DNA of 64,000 nt from Stenotrophomonas sp. 24(2023) (GCF_030913365.1 NZ_CP133160.1:4068001-4132000), one strand, 5' to 3'; counted from the stretch's first letter, positions 39,260 through 48,668 are shown. Program-made: numbers and translations. The notes: generated by a model from the sequence alone, not told the origin.

Positions 39260-41481
39260 TTCGCATCATCCTTGCTGCGGTCCATGCGCGCGTGGCTGCC
39301 GCTCCAGCGGTAGGCATGGCCATCGACGGTTACGCTGTGCTCGCCCTTGGCGTTGCTGTCATCGGCCACGCCCAGGGCGATGCGGGCGCCACTGGCCAGG
39401 CGCAGCTCGATCACTTCGGCATCGCTGCCACGGGTGCGCACGATGTCCTTGATGCGGCTGTCGGCGCCGTGCACGTACTCGGCGGTGCCGTTGTACTCGC
39501 CATGCGGCTCCAGCACGCTGAAGAAGGTCACGTCCTTCTGGCCTTCCACGCGCTGCAGCAGGGCCGGTTCGCGGCGCAGGTTGAACTCCGGATCGTTGGC
39601 GCCGCTTTCCACCAGCAGCGCCTGCGCGGGTGCGCTGCTGCCGAAGCGATAGGTATAGAAGCGGCCATCCAGCAGCCAGGCCAGCGTGCGCGGCTCGCTG
39701 CCGGGCTTGCTGCGCGCGTCCAGCCACAGGTGCTGGTAACCGTTGTCCTTGCCCAGCACCGGGCGTTGGCTGGTGAAGTGTTCGGCCTCGAAACCGGTGG
39801 TGACGATGTGGCCGTTGAAATGCAGTGGCAGGTCGTAGCGCGCGGTCTTGTCGCCGTGCACCTGCAGCAGGTCCAGCACCACCGGCAGGCCCAGTCCCGG
39901 GTGGCGCAGCAGTGCCTGGGTGCGGGTGAACACCACGCCCGGGTAGGCGTCGCGCATGGTGGCCGAGGCCACCTGGGTATCGGCGTCGGCCTGGAAGAAG
40001 CGCACCTGCGGCGCATGTTCCTCGCCACGCTTCCAGTCGCCGCCGAAGTGGCTCTGTTCGTCCACCACCAGGGTGTTGTGGGCCACCGTCTGCTTGGCCC
40101 AGCTGCGGTTCTCGGCCAGGTAGATGCCGCCGCGCTTGGCCTCCACGTTGAGGAAGCGTGCGGCGCCGTAGTCGGTTACCACTGCGTTGCCGTTGTCATA
40201 GAACAGCCAGTTGAGCTTGTCGAAGTGGCCGTGGCCCATGCCCTGCATGGTGTCCTTCTGCACCAGCGCCTGGCCGCGCCCGCCGCCCATGCGCAGGATC
40301 GCCAGGCCGCCGCGGTCGCCGTCGGGACCATCGCGCAGCAGCATGGGGCGGTAATCGAAGGGCTTGGCCTTGTCGGCCGCCAGGGCCTGTGCCACCTGCA
40401 GCCCCTCCGGCGAGAGCAGCAGGCGCTTCTGTTTCTGTGCCACCGACAGCAAGCGGTCATCGCCGGTACGTGCGTAGGCAATGCCGATGCCGGCCACCAG
40501 TTCCTCGGTGTCGAGGCCCTTGTCCCGGATCGCATCGTTGATCGGGAAGAACAGGCCGCCGTAGCTGCTCTGCACCAGCACGTCCACGGCTTTCAGCAAC
40601 ACACCGTCGCGGCGCTGGAAGATCTTCCGCTGCGGCTCGTTGCGTTCGATCGCGTTGGCCAACAGCAGGAACGGCCCCAGTGCATAGCGCTGGTAGTACG
40701 GGCCTTCCTCGTAGTAGCCATCGGGCGAAAACAGCAGATCGATCTGCCGCAGGAACCCGAATCTGTCGTCCTTCTGGCTGCCGCGCAGCGATTTCTCCAC
40801 CAGTTCCTGGTCCCGCAGCACATAGCCGGTCATGCCGGTGGCGGCCACCGCCCACGTCGCGTGGTTGTGGATCTGGTCGTAGTTCTTTGGTTCGCTTATG
40901 AGGAACTCGGCCATCGGCCGCAGCAGCTGCGATTCGATGGTCTGCCGGTCCTGCGCGGACAGCGCGTCGCGGATCGCGTCATAGCCCTGGATCGCATTGA
41001 CCAGCCACACCGAATCGTTCAGCACCTGCCAGAACACGCGGCCGGGAATCTGCCCGCGGCCTTCCGGATGCGGGCCCAACGTCGGGTAGAGCTTGGCGTA
41101 CTGCAGCAGCATGTCGCGCGAATAGTCTACGTAGGCCTTGTCGCCGGTCAGCCGGTACAGCGTGCCGGCGGCCAGCAGCGCCTGGTAGTTGCGCTTGTGC
41201 TGTTCGTGGGTGCGGCCGCCGCCCTTGTCCTTGGGCACCGGCACGTCGATGCCGGCCTTCATCATCTTCTTCAGCGATGCTTCGGTGCGTGCCTGCTCCT
41301 TGGCGAACCACGGGTAGCGGCTGCCTTCGCTGGCCATCTGCTGCCACTGTGCAGCGGTCACCAGCACCGGTGCAGTGTCGGCCTGGCGCGCAGCGGCCGG
41401 GGCTGCCAGCAGCGGCATCGCCGGCAGCAGGGTGAGGGGCATGGCCAGGGCCAGGGAAACGAACAGCGGCTGCAACCTCAT
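39256..41481 (-). CDS. Exolytic alginate lyase, polysaccharide lyase family 17
   Basis: 741 residues with a signal peptide (LFVSLALAMPLTLLPAMPLLA). N-terminal alginate-lyase alpha-toroid domain with EPKNYDQIHNHATWAV (Asn/His of the active site) and DGYYEEGPYYQRYALGPF (candidate catalytic Tyr), then a heparinase II/III-like beta domain from about residue 400 (GGLAILRMGGGRGQALVQKD, HGHFDKLNWLFYDNGNAVVTDYG, AHNTLVVDEQ). PL17 enzymes release monouronates from oligo-alginate; a PL17 of S. maltophilia K279a (Smlt2602) has been characterised biochemically. Overlaps both neighbours by 4 bp. Confidence 0.93.
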   Translation of the reverse strand: MRLQPLFVSLALAMPLTLLPAMPLLAAPAAARQADTAPVLVTAAQWQQMASEGSRYPWFAKEQARTEASLKKMMKAGIDVPVPKDKGGGRTHEQHKRNYQALLAAGTLYRLTGDKAYVDYSRDMLLQYAKLYPTLGPHPEGRGQIPGRVFWQVLNDSVWLVNAIQGYDAIRDALSAQDRQTIESQLLRPMAEFLISEPKNYDQIHNHATWAVAATGMTGYVLRDQELVEKSLRGSQKDDRFGFLRQIDLLFSPDGYYEEGPYYQRYALGPFLLLANAIERNEPQRKIFQRRDGVLLKAVDVLVQSSYGGLFFPINDAIRDKGLDTEELVAGIGIAYARTGDDRLLSVAQKQKRLLLSPEGLQVAQALAADKAKPFDYRPMLLRDGPDGDRGGLAILRMGGGRGQALVQKDTMQGMGHGHFDKLNWLFYDNGNAVVTDYGAARFLNVEAKRGGIYLAENRSWAKQTVAHNTLVVDEQSHFGGDWKRGEEHAPQVRFFQADADTQVASATMRDAYPGVVFTRTQALLRHPGLGLPVVLDLLQVHGDKTARYDLPLHFNGHIVTTGFEAEHFTSQRPVLGKDNGYQHLWLDARSKPGSEPRTLAWLLDGRFYTYRFGSSAPAQALLVESGANDPEFNLRREPALLQRVEGQKDVTFFSVLEPHGEYNGTAEYVHGADSRIKDIVRTRGSDAEVIELRLASGARIALGVADDSNAKGEHSVTVDGHAYRWSGSHARMDRSKDDAK

Positions 41482-42917
41482 CGATCAACTCCGGTGCTGG
41501 TGCGTGACAGGGCCATCTCGCCCACCTTGGGGTACCACGCCACCCCGGTCGCCTCGCGCGGGGTCATGGTCAGCGTCGGGTCGGCACCGGTGGCGGGCAG
41601 GGCAGGCGAGGGCGCCCACAGCCCGCTGGCCGCCTGCTGCAGCGTGATGCTGCTGCTGGCCACGCCGTTGGGGAACACCGTGCTGGCCTGTGGCGACTGC
41701 ACGTTGCCACTGAAGGCGATGCCGACCAGCGAACTGGCGGCGTTGGGCGGGTTCCTGCTGGTGCGGTTGACGATCAGGTTGCCGGCGAACTGGCTGTTGC
41801 TGGCGGCAACGGTGATGCCCTTGGCCGCGTCATGGCCGACGCCGAAGCTGATCTTCGCCACGTCCACGAAGGTGTTGCGGCTGATGGTGGCGTTGACCAC
41901 CGGCGCATAGCCGGACAGTGGCGGGTTGGCCTGCGCGTCCATCACCGCCAGCGCGGAACGGTTGCCGGAACCGGCCAGGCGCTCGAAGTAGTTGTTGCTG
42001 ACCGTCTGGTTGGCGTTGATGATGCGCACGCCGCCGGTGCCCGCTTTGTCATCGCCGAGGAAGATGTTGTCGATCACCCGGTTGCCGTTGCCATGGCGCA
42101 GCGTCAGCGCGCCGGCCGAGCGGTAGAACACGTTGCCGCGGTAGGTGTTGTTGCCGGACTTGTTGCTGACGATCTCGGTTTCGCCGTCACAGCCTTCGAA
42201 CCAGTTGTTCTCCACCGTGCTGCTGGAATCGCTCAGCGAGGTATCGCTGGTGCCCACGCGGATCGTTTCGCCGCCGTTGACGCCCAGTGACGGGCGCGGC
42301 CCGAACCAGTTGTGATCGATGCGGTGCTGGTTGTCCAGGCCCTGGGTGGCATCGCGCACCACCACCACGGTGGGGCCGGCATTGGTCTTGCCGCGCAGCT
42401 GGCTGTGGTCCAGGCGGTTGTGGCTGCCGTACAGCGACACCCAGTAGTCCTGGTCGGACGCATCCGGGTTGGTGTAATCGTCGATGACCAGGCCGGTCAC
42501 CCGGCTGTGGCTGGCCACCGCCTTGCTCGATTCGCGGAAGGCCACCACCGCATCGCCCGGCGTGTAGCCGTTGCGGAACACCAGGTTGGAGACCTGCAGG
42601 TAGCTGCCGGCCAGGCGCAGGTCCGAGCGGCCGCTGAGGATCACCTTGCCCGGCGTCTGCGCGCGCAGCACGATCGGCGCCGCGGCCGTGCCCTGGCCCT
42701 TCAGCAGCAGCCGGGCATCGGTCCAGGTGCCATCGGCCAGCACCACTTCGTCACCCGGCTGCAGCGCGGCGGCCGCGGTGTTGAACTCGGCGGCAGTGTG
42801 GACCAGCCACGTGGCGGCGCGGGCTGGCGAACTGGTCAGGCACATTGCCAGACCAGTGGTCAGGCAAAATAGTGCTGCAGGTGCGGTTGATCGGTGCGGG
42901 ATGGCTCGAATGCGCAT
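41478..42917 (-). CDS. Endolytic alginate lyase, polysaccharide lyase family 6
   Basis: 479 residues from the ATG at 42917, preceded by GGAAGGA. Signal peptide ending near SSPARAAT. Right-handed beta-helix of the chondroitinase-B/PL6 type: NGGETIRVG (conserved acidic residue), GCDGETEIVSNKSGNNTYRGN with the family Lys, and ALTLRHGNGNRVIDN with the family Arg. It cleaves alginate, often poly-MG or poly-G, to unsaturated oligomers for the PL17 enzyme. First gene of the minus-strand degradation operon, facing the divergent TonB receptor. Confidence 0.92.
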   Translation of the reverse strand: MRIRAIPHRSTAPAALFCLTTGLAMCLTSSPARAATWLVHTAAEFNTAAAALQPGDEVVLADGTWTDARLLLKGQGTAAAPIVLRAQTPGKVILSGRSDLRLAGSYLQVSNLVFRNGYTPGDAVVAFRESSKAVASHSRVTGLVIDDYTNPDASDQDYWVSLYGSHNRLDHSQLRGKTNAGPTVVVVRDATQGLDNQHRIDHNWFGPRPSLGVNGGETIRVGTSDTSLSDSSSTVENNWFEGCDGETEIVSNKSGNNTYRGNVFYRSAGALTLRHGNGNRVIDNIFLGDDKAGTGGVRIINANQTVSNNYFERLAGSGNRSALAVMDAQANPPLSGYAPVVNATISRNTFVDVAKISFGVGHDAAKGITVAASNSQFAGNLIVNRTSRNPPNAASSLVGIAFSGNVQSPQASTVFPNGVASSSITLQQAASGLWAPSPALPATGADPTLTMTPREATGVAWYPKVGEMALSRTSTGVDR

Positions 42918-43158
42918 GAAATCCTTCCAAAAGCGGCCTGGGCCGTCGTTTCGAGGGTGGATGCATACCACTTGGTGGGTCTGTTGTAAGCCAGCTTGCG
43001 CGCAAAGTCATGCTGCATCAGCACAACAAATGGCCGATTCGTGGTCTGGAACAAAGGTATTACGATTAATCCAGTCCAGTTGGTTGACATTTCTGTGTCG
43101 GCGTGTCGAAGCTGCATCCACGCCAACCGTCCAGGCGATCCTTTGGGAGGAGGAAACC
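42918..43158. promoter_or_regulatory. Divergent control region of the alginate locus
   Basis: 241-bp region between the PL6 gene and the TonB receptor. It is AT-richer than the flanks. TTGACA at 43084-43089 could be a -35 for the receptor but its -10 is weak; TATTAC/TACGAT around 43056-43064 is another option. A short inverted repeat ACCA-CT-TGGT at 42967-42976 might be a half-operator for the FadR-type GntR regulator. None of these is conclusive. Confidence 0.4.
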
Positions 43159-46050
43159 ATGCGGCACCCTGCCGGATCTGTACGTCGTACGTTGTTGTCA
43201 CCCACGCCACTGGTCGTGGCGCTGCTCGCTGCACTGGCCGGCATGCCGGCTGCCCAGGCGCAGTCGGCCAAAGACGGGGCAGGGCAGGATGCCACCACCC
43301 TGGACCAGGTGCAGGTCACCGGCATCCGCGAGTCGATGCAGAGTTCGATCAACAAGAAACGTGACGACACGGTCATCGCCGACGTACTGTCGGCCGATGA
43401 CATCGGCGATCTGCCGGCGCCGTCGCTGGCCGATGCCATTGAAACCCTCACCGGCGCGGCGTCCACGCGCGACAAGACCGGCGCCTCGGAAATCTCGATC
43501 CGCGGCCTGGGCGCCTTCCTCAGCAGTACCAACTTCAATGGCCGCGAGATCACCAACGGCAGCGGCGACCGCTCGGTGAACTTCAACATGTTCCCGGCCG
43601 AGCTGATCAACACCGTGGCCATCTACAAGACCCAGCGCGCCGACATCATCGAAGGCGGCGTGGCCGGCACCATCGGGCTGGAAACAGTGAAGCCGCTGGA
43701 GTACGGCAAGCGCTCGGCGCAGCTTGACCTGCGCGGCAGCTGGGCCGAGTACGATAAAAAGTACCGCGACAACGATGGCATCGGCTACCGCGGCACGGCC
43801 AGCTACATCGACCAGTTCGAGTTCGGCGATGGCCAGAAGCTGGGCATCTCGCTCGGTTTCCAGCGCCTGGAAGGCACCGACCCGGAAGAGAGCATCACCA
43901 GCGGCTCCACCTGGTATGCCTGCAACGGCGCACAGAACGTGGGCAACGCCAACTGCAATGAAGTGACCGCGCAGGCCATCGCCAATGGCGCGCCGTACTA
44001 CCTGGTGCCCAGCAGCCGCATCTACCGCCTGAAGCAGGAGCGCAACGACCGCCAGAGCGAGTTCGCGGCCATCCAGTGGCGGCCCAACGACGTGGTCGAG
44101 GTCAATGTCGATTTCGAGCACACCCAGCGCAACTGGTACGAAAACCGCAGCGACCTGAGCCTGTCCAACGCACGGCGCGGCATCACCCAGCGCGAGGTGG
44201 ACGAGAACGGGATCGTGCGCCACCTGCATGGCAGCACCTCCATCGATTCCACCTCCAACCGCTACTGGCGGGGCGAGGAGTACACCGGCGGGGGCCTGAA
44301 CCTGATCGTGCGCCCCAGCCCGGCCTGGGAGCTGTCCACCGATCTTTCCTATTCGCACACCAACCGGCTGGACAGCGAGCGCATGACCCGCCTGCGCGCC
44401 AACCAGCGCGACGTCAACAACGCCATCGTGCCCGGCATCAGCAGCGGCGCTACCGGCTACGTGGAGTACGACTGGGATTGGCACGGCGAAGTGCCCAGCA
44501 TTGCGCTGGCACCGGACTTCAATCCAGGCAACTGGGATGCCTACACCGGTGCGGCGCGTGTGACCTCCAGCGCCACCGAGAACGACCACAAGATCAAGGC
44601 CGGCCGTTTCGATGCCAGCTTCATGCCCGAATCGGGCCTGTTCACCCGCATCAAGGGCGGCGTGCGTGCCAGCCAGGCTGATTACCGCCTGCGCGACAAT
44701 ACCCGCGTGACCGACTACGACCCGCGCGTGGCGGCCGACAAGGCCAAGATCATCGCCGCCAACCAGGCCTGCCGCGCACCGTTCCCGCAGGACGACTTCA
44801 TGGATGCCGCCAGCGGCAACACGATTTCCTCGTGGGCGTACTTCGATCCCAATTGCCTGTACCAGTCCTTCCGTGGCAGCCTGGACAGCGGCCTGGATCC
44901 TGATTTCCAGGACCCCAACAACGTCGACATCACCGAGAAAACGCGGGCGTTGTACCTGATGGGTGAGTTCAGCAGCACGCTGTTCAACCTGCCGGTGACC
45001 GGCAACATCGGCCTGCGCTGGGTGAAGACCGATGTGCGTTCCGAAGGCGTGCGCACCGACCTGCTGATCCGTGACAACGGCGATGGCACCATCCGCCTGC
45101 AGCCCACCGGCAACTACACCACCCAGGTGTTCAAGGCCGGCAATGACAAGCTGCTGCCCAGCCTCAACGCAGCGTTCGAGCTGAAGCCGGACCTGCTGCT
45201 GCGCGTGGGGGCCTACCGGGCCATGTCACGGCCGGATATTTCCGCGCTGGGGGCAGGGCGCACCATCAATGTCAGCAGCGATGGCACCTACGGCAACCTG
45301 GCCGACGCGCTGGATGACATCAGCGCCAGCGGCAACCCGGCGGCACAGCCGTTGATGTCCTGGAACGGCGATCTGTCACTGGAGTGGTACCCGAACCCGG
45401 ACACCCTGCTGGCCGGTGCGGTGTACTGGAAGCAGTTCAACGGCGGCACCGCCACCGCGCTGGTGCCGGAAACCTACACCATCAACGGCCAGACCGTGAC
45501 GGTGCCGGTGCGCCAGCAGGTCACCACGGATGAGGACAGCACGCTGACCGGCATCGAGCTCAGCGCCACCCATCGGCTTTCCTACCTGCCCAAGCCGTTC
45601 GATGGGCTGGGCTTCAAGGTCAGCTACAACTACGCCGACGCGGATTATGAAACGCAGGATTCGCGGCTGGGCGAACAGCTGGCCGCCAACGGCGCCATCA
45701 TCCCGGCCATCGTGCCGCCAGCCGGGCTGAGCGGGTTCTCGCGGCATGTGCTGTCCGGCTCGATCTACTGGGATATCGGGCGCTTCAACATCCAGGCCAT
45801 CGGCAAGTTCCGCTCGCACTATTACCAGGATTTCACCGGCAATACCGCGCAGCAGAACCGCTACTACGACGACAACACCAGCGTGGACCTGCGCATGCGC
45901 TACCGGGTCAGCAAGCGGCTCTCGCTGTCGTTGGAGCTGATGAACCTGACCAACGAACCGCGCGTGGCCTACCAGCCGCTTTACGGCAATTTCCGCGAAG
46001 TGGTGACCTACGGCCGGCGTGCGTATTTCGGTGTACGATACAAGTTCTGA
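43159..46050 (+). CDS. TonB-dependent receptor for alginate-derived oligosaccharides (inferred)
   Basis: 963 residues from the ATG at 43159, preceded by GGAGGAGG. Signal peptide (PLVVALLAALAGMPAAQAQ), plug domain (LDQVQVTGIRESMQSSINKKRDDTVIADVLSADDIGDLP, EISIRGLGAFLSSTNFNGREI) and a 22-strand-type barrel ending in GRRAYFGVRYKF with the terminal aromatic residue. The plug wording matches the large TonB-receptor class used for complex carbohydrates by Xanthomonas and Caulobacter (CUT loci). Divergent from the lyase operon and followed by the GntR gene; the ligand is inferred from context. Confidence 0.88.
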   Translation: MRHPAGSVRRTLLSPTPLVVALLAALAGMPAAQAQSAKDGAGQDATTLDQVQVTGIRESMQSSINKKRDDTVIADVLSADDIGDLPAPSLADAIETLTGAASTRDKTGASEISIRGLGAFLSSTNFNGREITNGSGDRSVNFNMFPAELINTVAIYKTQRADIIEGGVAGTIGLETVKPLEYGKRSAQLDLRGSWAEYDKKYRDNDGIGYRGTASYIDQFEFGDGQKLGISLGFQRLEGTDPEESITSGSTWYACNGAQNVGNANCNEVTAQAIANGAPYYLVPSSRIYRLKQERNDRQSEFAAIQWRPNDVVEVNVDFEHTQRNWYENRSDLSLSNARRGITQREVDENGIVRHLHGSTSIDSTSNRYWRGEEYTGGGLNLIVRPSPAWELSTDLSYSHTNRLDSERMTRLRANQRDVNNAIVPGISSGATGYVEYDWDWHGEVPSIALAPDFNPGNWDAYTGAARVTSSATENDHKIKAGRFDASFMPESGLFTRIKGGVRASQADYRLRDNTRVTDYDPRVAADKAKIIAANQACRAPFPQDDFMDAASGNTISSWAYFDPNCLYQSFRGSLDSGLDPDFQDPNNVDITEKTRALYLMGEFSSTLFNLPVTGNIGLRWVKTDVRSEGVRTDLLIRDNGDGTIRLQPTGNYTTQVFKAGNDKLLPSLNAAFELKPDLLLRVGAYRAMSRPDISALGAGRTINVSSDGTYGNLADALDDISASGNPAAQPLMSWNGDLSLEWYPNPDTLLAGAVYWKQFNGGTATALVPETYTINGQTVTVPVRQQVTTDEDSTLTGIELSATHRLSYLPKPFDGLGFKVSYNYADADYETQDSRLGEQLAANGAIIPAIVPPAGLSGFSRHVLSGSIYWDIGRFNIQAIGKFRSHYYQDFTGNTAQQNRYYDDNTSVDLRMRYRVSKRLSLSLELMNLTNEPRVAYQPLYGNFREVVTYGRRAYFGVRYKF

Positions 46051-46152
46051 ACAGGGCGGCGCGGCCACAGGTCGCGCCGTCGCTCCAACCGGACCCTCGC
46101 CGGCCACGGTGGCAGGGAAGGGCGCCGGAGGGAACCGACCAGGGTCAGCCGC

Positions 46153-46896
46153 ATGTCCGCCAACCGCCTTTACCAGACCATCGCCGCCAAGCTTCGCAAG
46201 ATGATCGAGGACGGCGAGTTCCCGCCGGGCTCGCGGCTGCCGGGCGAGCGCGAGCTGGCCGAGCGTTTCGGGGTCAGCCGGGTGACCATCCGCGAGGCCG
46301 AGATTGCCCTGGAAGCCCAGGGCTGGATCGCCATCCGCATCGGCTCGGGCGTGCATGTGAAGCCGCGGCCGAGCCAGGCTGCCGGTGGCCTGCCGGATGT
46401 CAGTGCGTTCGATCTGACCGCCGCCCGTGCCGTGTTTGAAGCAGAAGCGGCGGCCTTGGCTGCCAGCAACCTGGACGATGCCGGCATCGCCGAACTGCAG
46501 GTACTGGCCAAGGCGCTGTGCCGCCGCGACCTGACCGACGACGAAGCCGGCGACTACGACCGCCGCTTCCACCTGACCATCGCGCGCCTTTCCGGCAATC
46601 CGGTGGTGGAGTATTTCATCCAGCAGATCTGGCGCATGCGCAGCGAGCTGCCGCGCGTGACCGAAGTCTATGCGCGGGTCTGCCATGATGACGGCGCCAG
46701 CCGTGCCGATGAGCACATGGCCATCTTCGAGGCGCTGCGCGCGCGCGATCCCGTGGCCGCGCGCAATGCCATGCGCCACCATTTCCAGCGCCTGTTCGAG
46801 GCCATGCTGGAAGCCACCGAGAGCCAGGCGCTGGAAGAGATCCGCCGGCGCACGCAACAGGACCGCGAGCGGTTCATGGCGACCACGCGCATCTGA
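46153..46896 (+). CDS. FadR-subfamily GntR transcriptional regulator
   Basis: 247 residues. N-terminal winged HTH (YQTIAAKLRKMIEDGEFPPGSRLPGERELAERFGVSRVTIREA), then an all-helical FCD effector domain (FEAEAAALAASNLDDAGIAELQ, YDRRFHLTIARLSGNPVVEYFI, DEHMAIFEALRARDPVAARNAMRHHF) with metal-ligand-like Asp/His positions. FadR-type GntR proteins typically bind sugar acids or organic acids. It lies about 100 bp after the TonB receptor and is the probable repressor of the locus, with KDG or a related uronate as candidate inducer. Confidence 0.9.
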   Translation: MSANRLYQTIAAKLRKMIEDGEFPPGSRLPGERELAERFGVSRVTIREAEIALEAQGWIAIRIGSGVHVKPRPSQAAGGLPDVSAFDLTAARAVFEAEAAALAASNLDDAGIAELQVLAKALCRRDLTDDEAGDYDRRFHLTIARLSGNPVVEYFIQQIWRMRSELPRVTEVYARVCHDDGASRADEHMAIFEALRARDPVAARNAMRHHFQRLFEAMLEATESQALEEIRRRTQQDRERFMATTRI

Positions 46897-46957
46897 AGCC
46901 GTTGGGGCATGGCGCCTGCCCGGGCGCCATGAGGCGCGGCGTGCGAGTATCTGGCGC

Positions 46958-47539
46958 ATGTCTGCAACGGAGGCGGTGATGCACATGGGGCGCGCACAGG
47001 ACCGGCCTGGGTTCGGTGTTGGTGACGTTTGGCCTGATACAGGGCGGCCTCTATCTGTGCGGCTACTGGGGCGCATTCGGGCTTGATCCGTTCCAGTTTG
47101 CGGCCGTGAGCGAAGTGGCGCTGGCCGGGCTGGCCAGTATCGGCATCGTGCTGGTCCTGATGGCGCTGGGCGCGCTGTTGGGTGGCTGGATCGAAAACCG
47201 GATGAGCGCGGTCAGTTCCGAGCGCAAGGTGCTTCCGTGGCTGCTGCCAAGCCTGGTGCTGGTGGGCCTGGTGGCGGTGATCTGGTGGACCGGTCCATTG
47301 CCTCCGCCTGGCTGGGTGAATCACGCGCACGCGCCATCCTGCAGGGTGGCGCCAGGTTTCTGTCTGTGGTGAGCATCAGCGGCGAAACGCTGGGCGGCGT
47401 CAATCTGGTTGGACGCCTGGGTGATTCCTATGTGCTGTGGGACCCGGCCAGGAAAACGACGATTCTGGTGCCCGTGGCCGACGTGAGGAAGCTGGAAATC
47501 GCGCAGGCGGCTGGTGCGGTTTCGGATGCTGGGCGTTGA
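46958..47539 (+). pseudogene. Frameshifted small membrane protein gene
   Basis: Coding-like segments alternate between frames. MSATEAVMHMGRAQDRPG starts at 46958. A different frame then gives two membrane segments (FGLIQGGLYLCGYWGAF and VALAGLASIGIVLVLMALGALLGGW, then LPSLVLVGLVAVIWW) up to about 47290. The first frame resumes with SRARAILQGGARFLSVVSISGETLGGVNLVGRLGDSYVLWD to the TGA at 47537-47539. A single membrane protein with one or two indels explains this best. No function is recognised. Confidence 0.5.
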
Positions 47540-47568
47540 GGACTGCTGGTGGCGGCATGATGGGCGGT

Positions 47569-47586
47569 TGCGTAACGCGTTACGCA
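47569..47586. promoter_or_regulatory. 18-bp palindrome TGCGTAACGCGTTACGCA
   Basis: Perfect palindrome 30 bp past the frameshifted gene and about 150 bp left of the dif-like site. Its core matches the palindrome at 34904-34917. Role unknown: operator, or a terminus-associated site. Confidence 0.45.
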
Positions 47587-47738
47587 AAGCGCCTGCCAGG
47601 TGGTCGTTGATGCGATAGCCTGGCCAGCGCGTTGCTGCGACCGTGGCCTTGTCGAAGCATCGGTGGCTACCAGGTGCCAAGGCCATGGTTGGGCTATGGG
47701 ACCGGTGGGGTCGAGAGATCCCCTGACGGCCCAGGCGC

Positions 47739-47766
47739 TCTGAACATAATATACATTATGCGAAAT
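47739..47766. other. dif: dif-like XerCD recombination site
   Basis: 28-bp site read on the plus strand as XerD-side arm TCTGAACATAA (47739-47749), spacer TATACA (47750-47755) and XerC-side arm TTATGCGAAAT (47756-47766). The inner arm bases and spacer match the gammaproteobacterial dif consensus; only the outer bases of the XerD-side arm deviate. From memory, TATACATTATGCGAA (47750-47764) equals the attachment core of Xanthomonas Cf-type filamentous phages, which integrate at dif. GGGNAGGG motifs change strand at this point. A mobile island begins within about 100 bp to the right. Confidence 0.82.
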
Positions 47767-47866
47767 GAAGTGTGCGGCGAATATGAGTGTTGTTTTCAGA
47801 AGAAGATGTCCATCCTCGCAATAGTTAAATGTCCATACGCTTGCGTACTCATCTGCAGCCAGGCGG

Positions 47867-48665
47867 TCATTGCTTCGACCGCTTGCGTTTCTGCCTAACA
47901 TCAGCAGCGATGCGAACTCCTTTGGATCGCTTCAGCGCCACTTCCAGCTGAGCTGGCAAATCTCGAAGCCCTGAAAGTTGCCCCTCGAGCGCGTCACATC
48001 TGCCGCGCAGGATATCGGCAGACTGACTGGCCGTGGCGGCCGCCGATTGGGCGGCCTGGATGTCCTGACGCAGCTGCTTCTCAAGGGCCCTGTGTTGTTC
48101 GGATGCCTTGCTTTGCTGCACCTGGAGATCCTTCATCTCTTGGCGGGCTCGATCAACATCGCTGAGCGCTCGATTCTCGACAGATCTGACGTACTCGGTC
48201 CAGTCCTCCCGCTCAGATTTCGCCGTCTCTAAGACCTCGTTAAGCCGGGCGTCGAGTTGCTGTCTCGCTGTCTCGGTTCGGTCGGCTCTTCGGCGCTCGA
48301 GGTCGCGCTGCTCTGCAAGTTCCGAGATCTGTAGCTGAAGCTGGTCGACCAGGTGCTGTAGCTCTGAAGCTTGGGTCGCTGCAATTCTCTCGTCGGTGAT
48401 AGCAAGGTCACGCTCTGCACTACATTCGCGCCAGCTCTTCAGTCACAAGTCGGGAACTGGCCTCCAGCGCTTCACGCTCGGCAGCCAGAGCCTGCTCGGA
48501 CGATGCAAGCTCTCGACGGGCAGCCTCCTGGGCATGCTTCAGCGCCAGCTCCCACCATTGCCCGGCAAGTTCTGCCAATACCGCTGGCGCATCTTCTAGG
48601 TCCGGACGCGCTGACTGCAGACGCGTGCCAAGTCGATTCCACCATGTCTCCAGCCAGCGGGTCAT
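47867..48665 (-). pseudogene. Truncated, frameshifted KfrA/TnpT-like coiled-coil protein gene
   Basis: From MTRWLETWWNRLGTRL at 48665 the frame gives a helical segment ending ELARM at a TAG at 48420-48422. The adjacent frame continues without a stop from about 48430 (AERDLAITDERIAATQASEL) through a long coiled coil to the stop at 47867 (QKRKRSKQ). The TRWLETWW wording normally follows the N-terminal DNA-binding domain of KfrA-like proteins (a GSPNTVTRW-like junction). That domain, about 50 residues, is missing because the recombinase gene starts 4 bp away. So the gene has both a 5' truncation and a frameshift. Family role: DNA-binding accessory protein, TnpT-like when paired with a TnpS-like recombinase. 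Confidence 0.75.
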
Positions 48666-48668
48666 AGT

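Noticed and set aside
39292..41910. 872-codon open frame on the plus strand opposite the PL17 lyase
   Set aside because: Antisense shadow; low-complexity His/Val/Gln-rich translation and no ribosome binding site, while the minus-strand PL17 gene has conserved catalytic motifs.
42967..42976. ACCA-CT-TGGT as the definite operator of the GntR regulator
   Set aside because: Too short and found only once; kept only as a possibility within the divergent control region.
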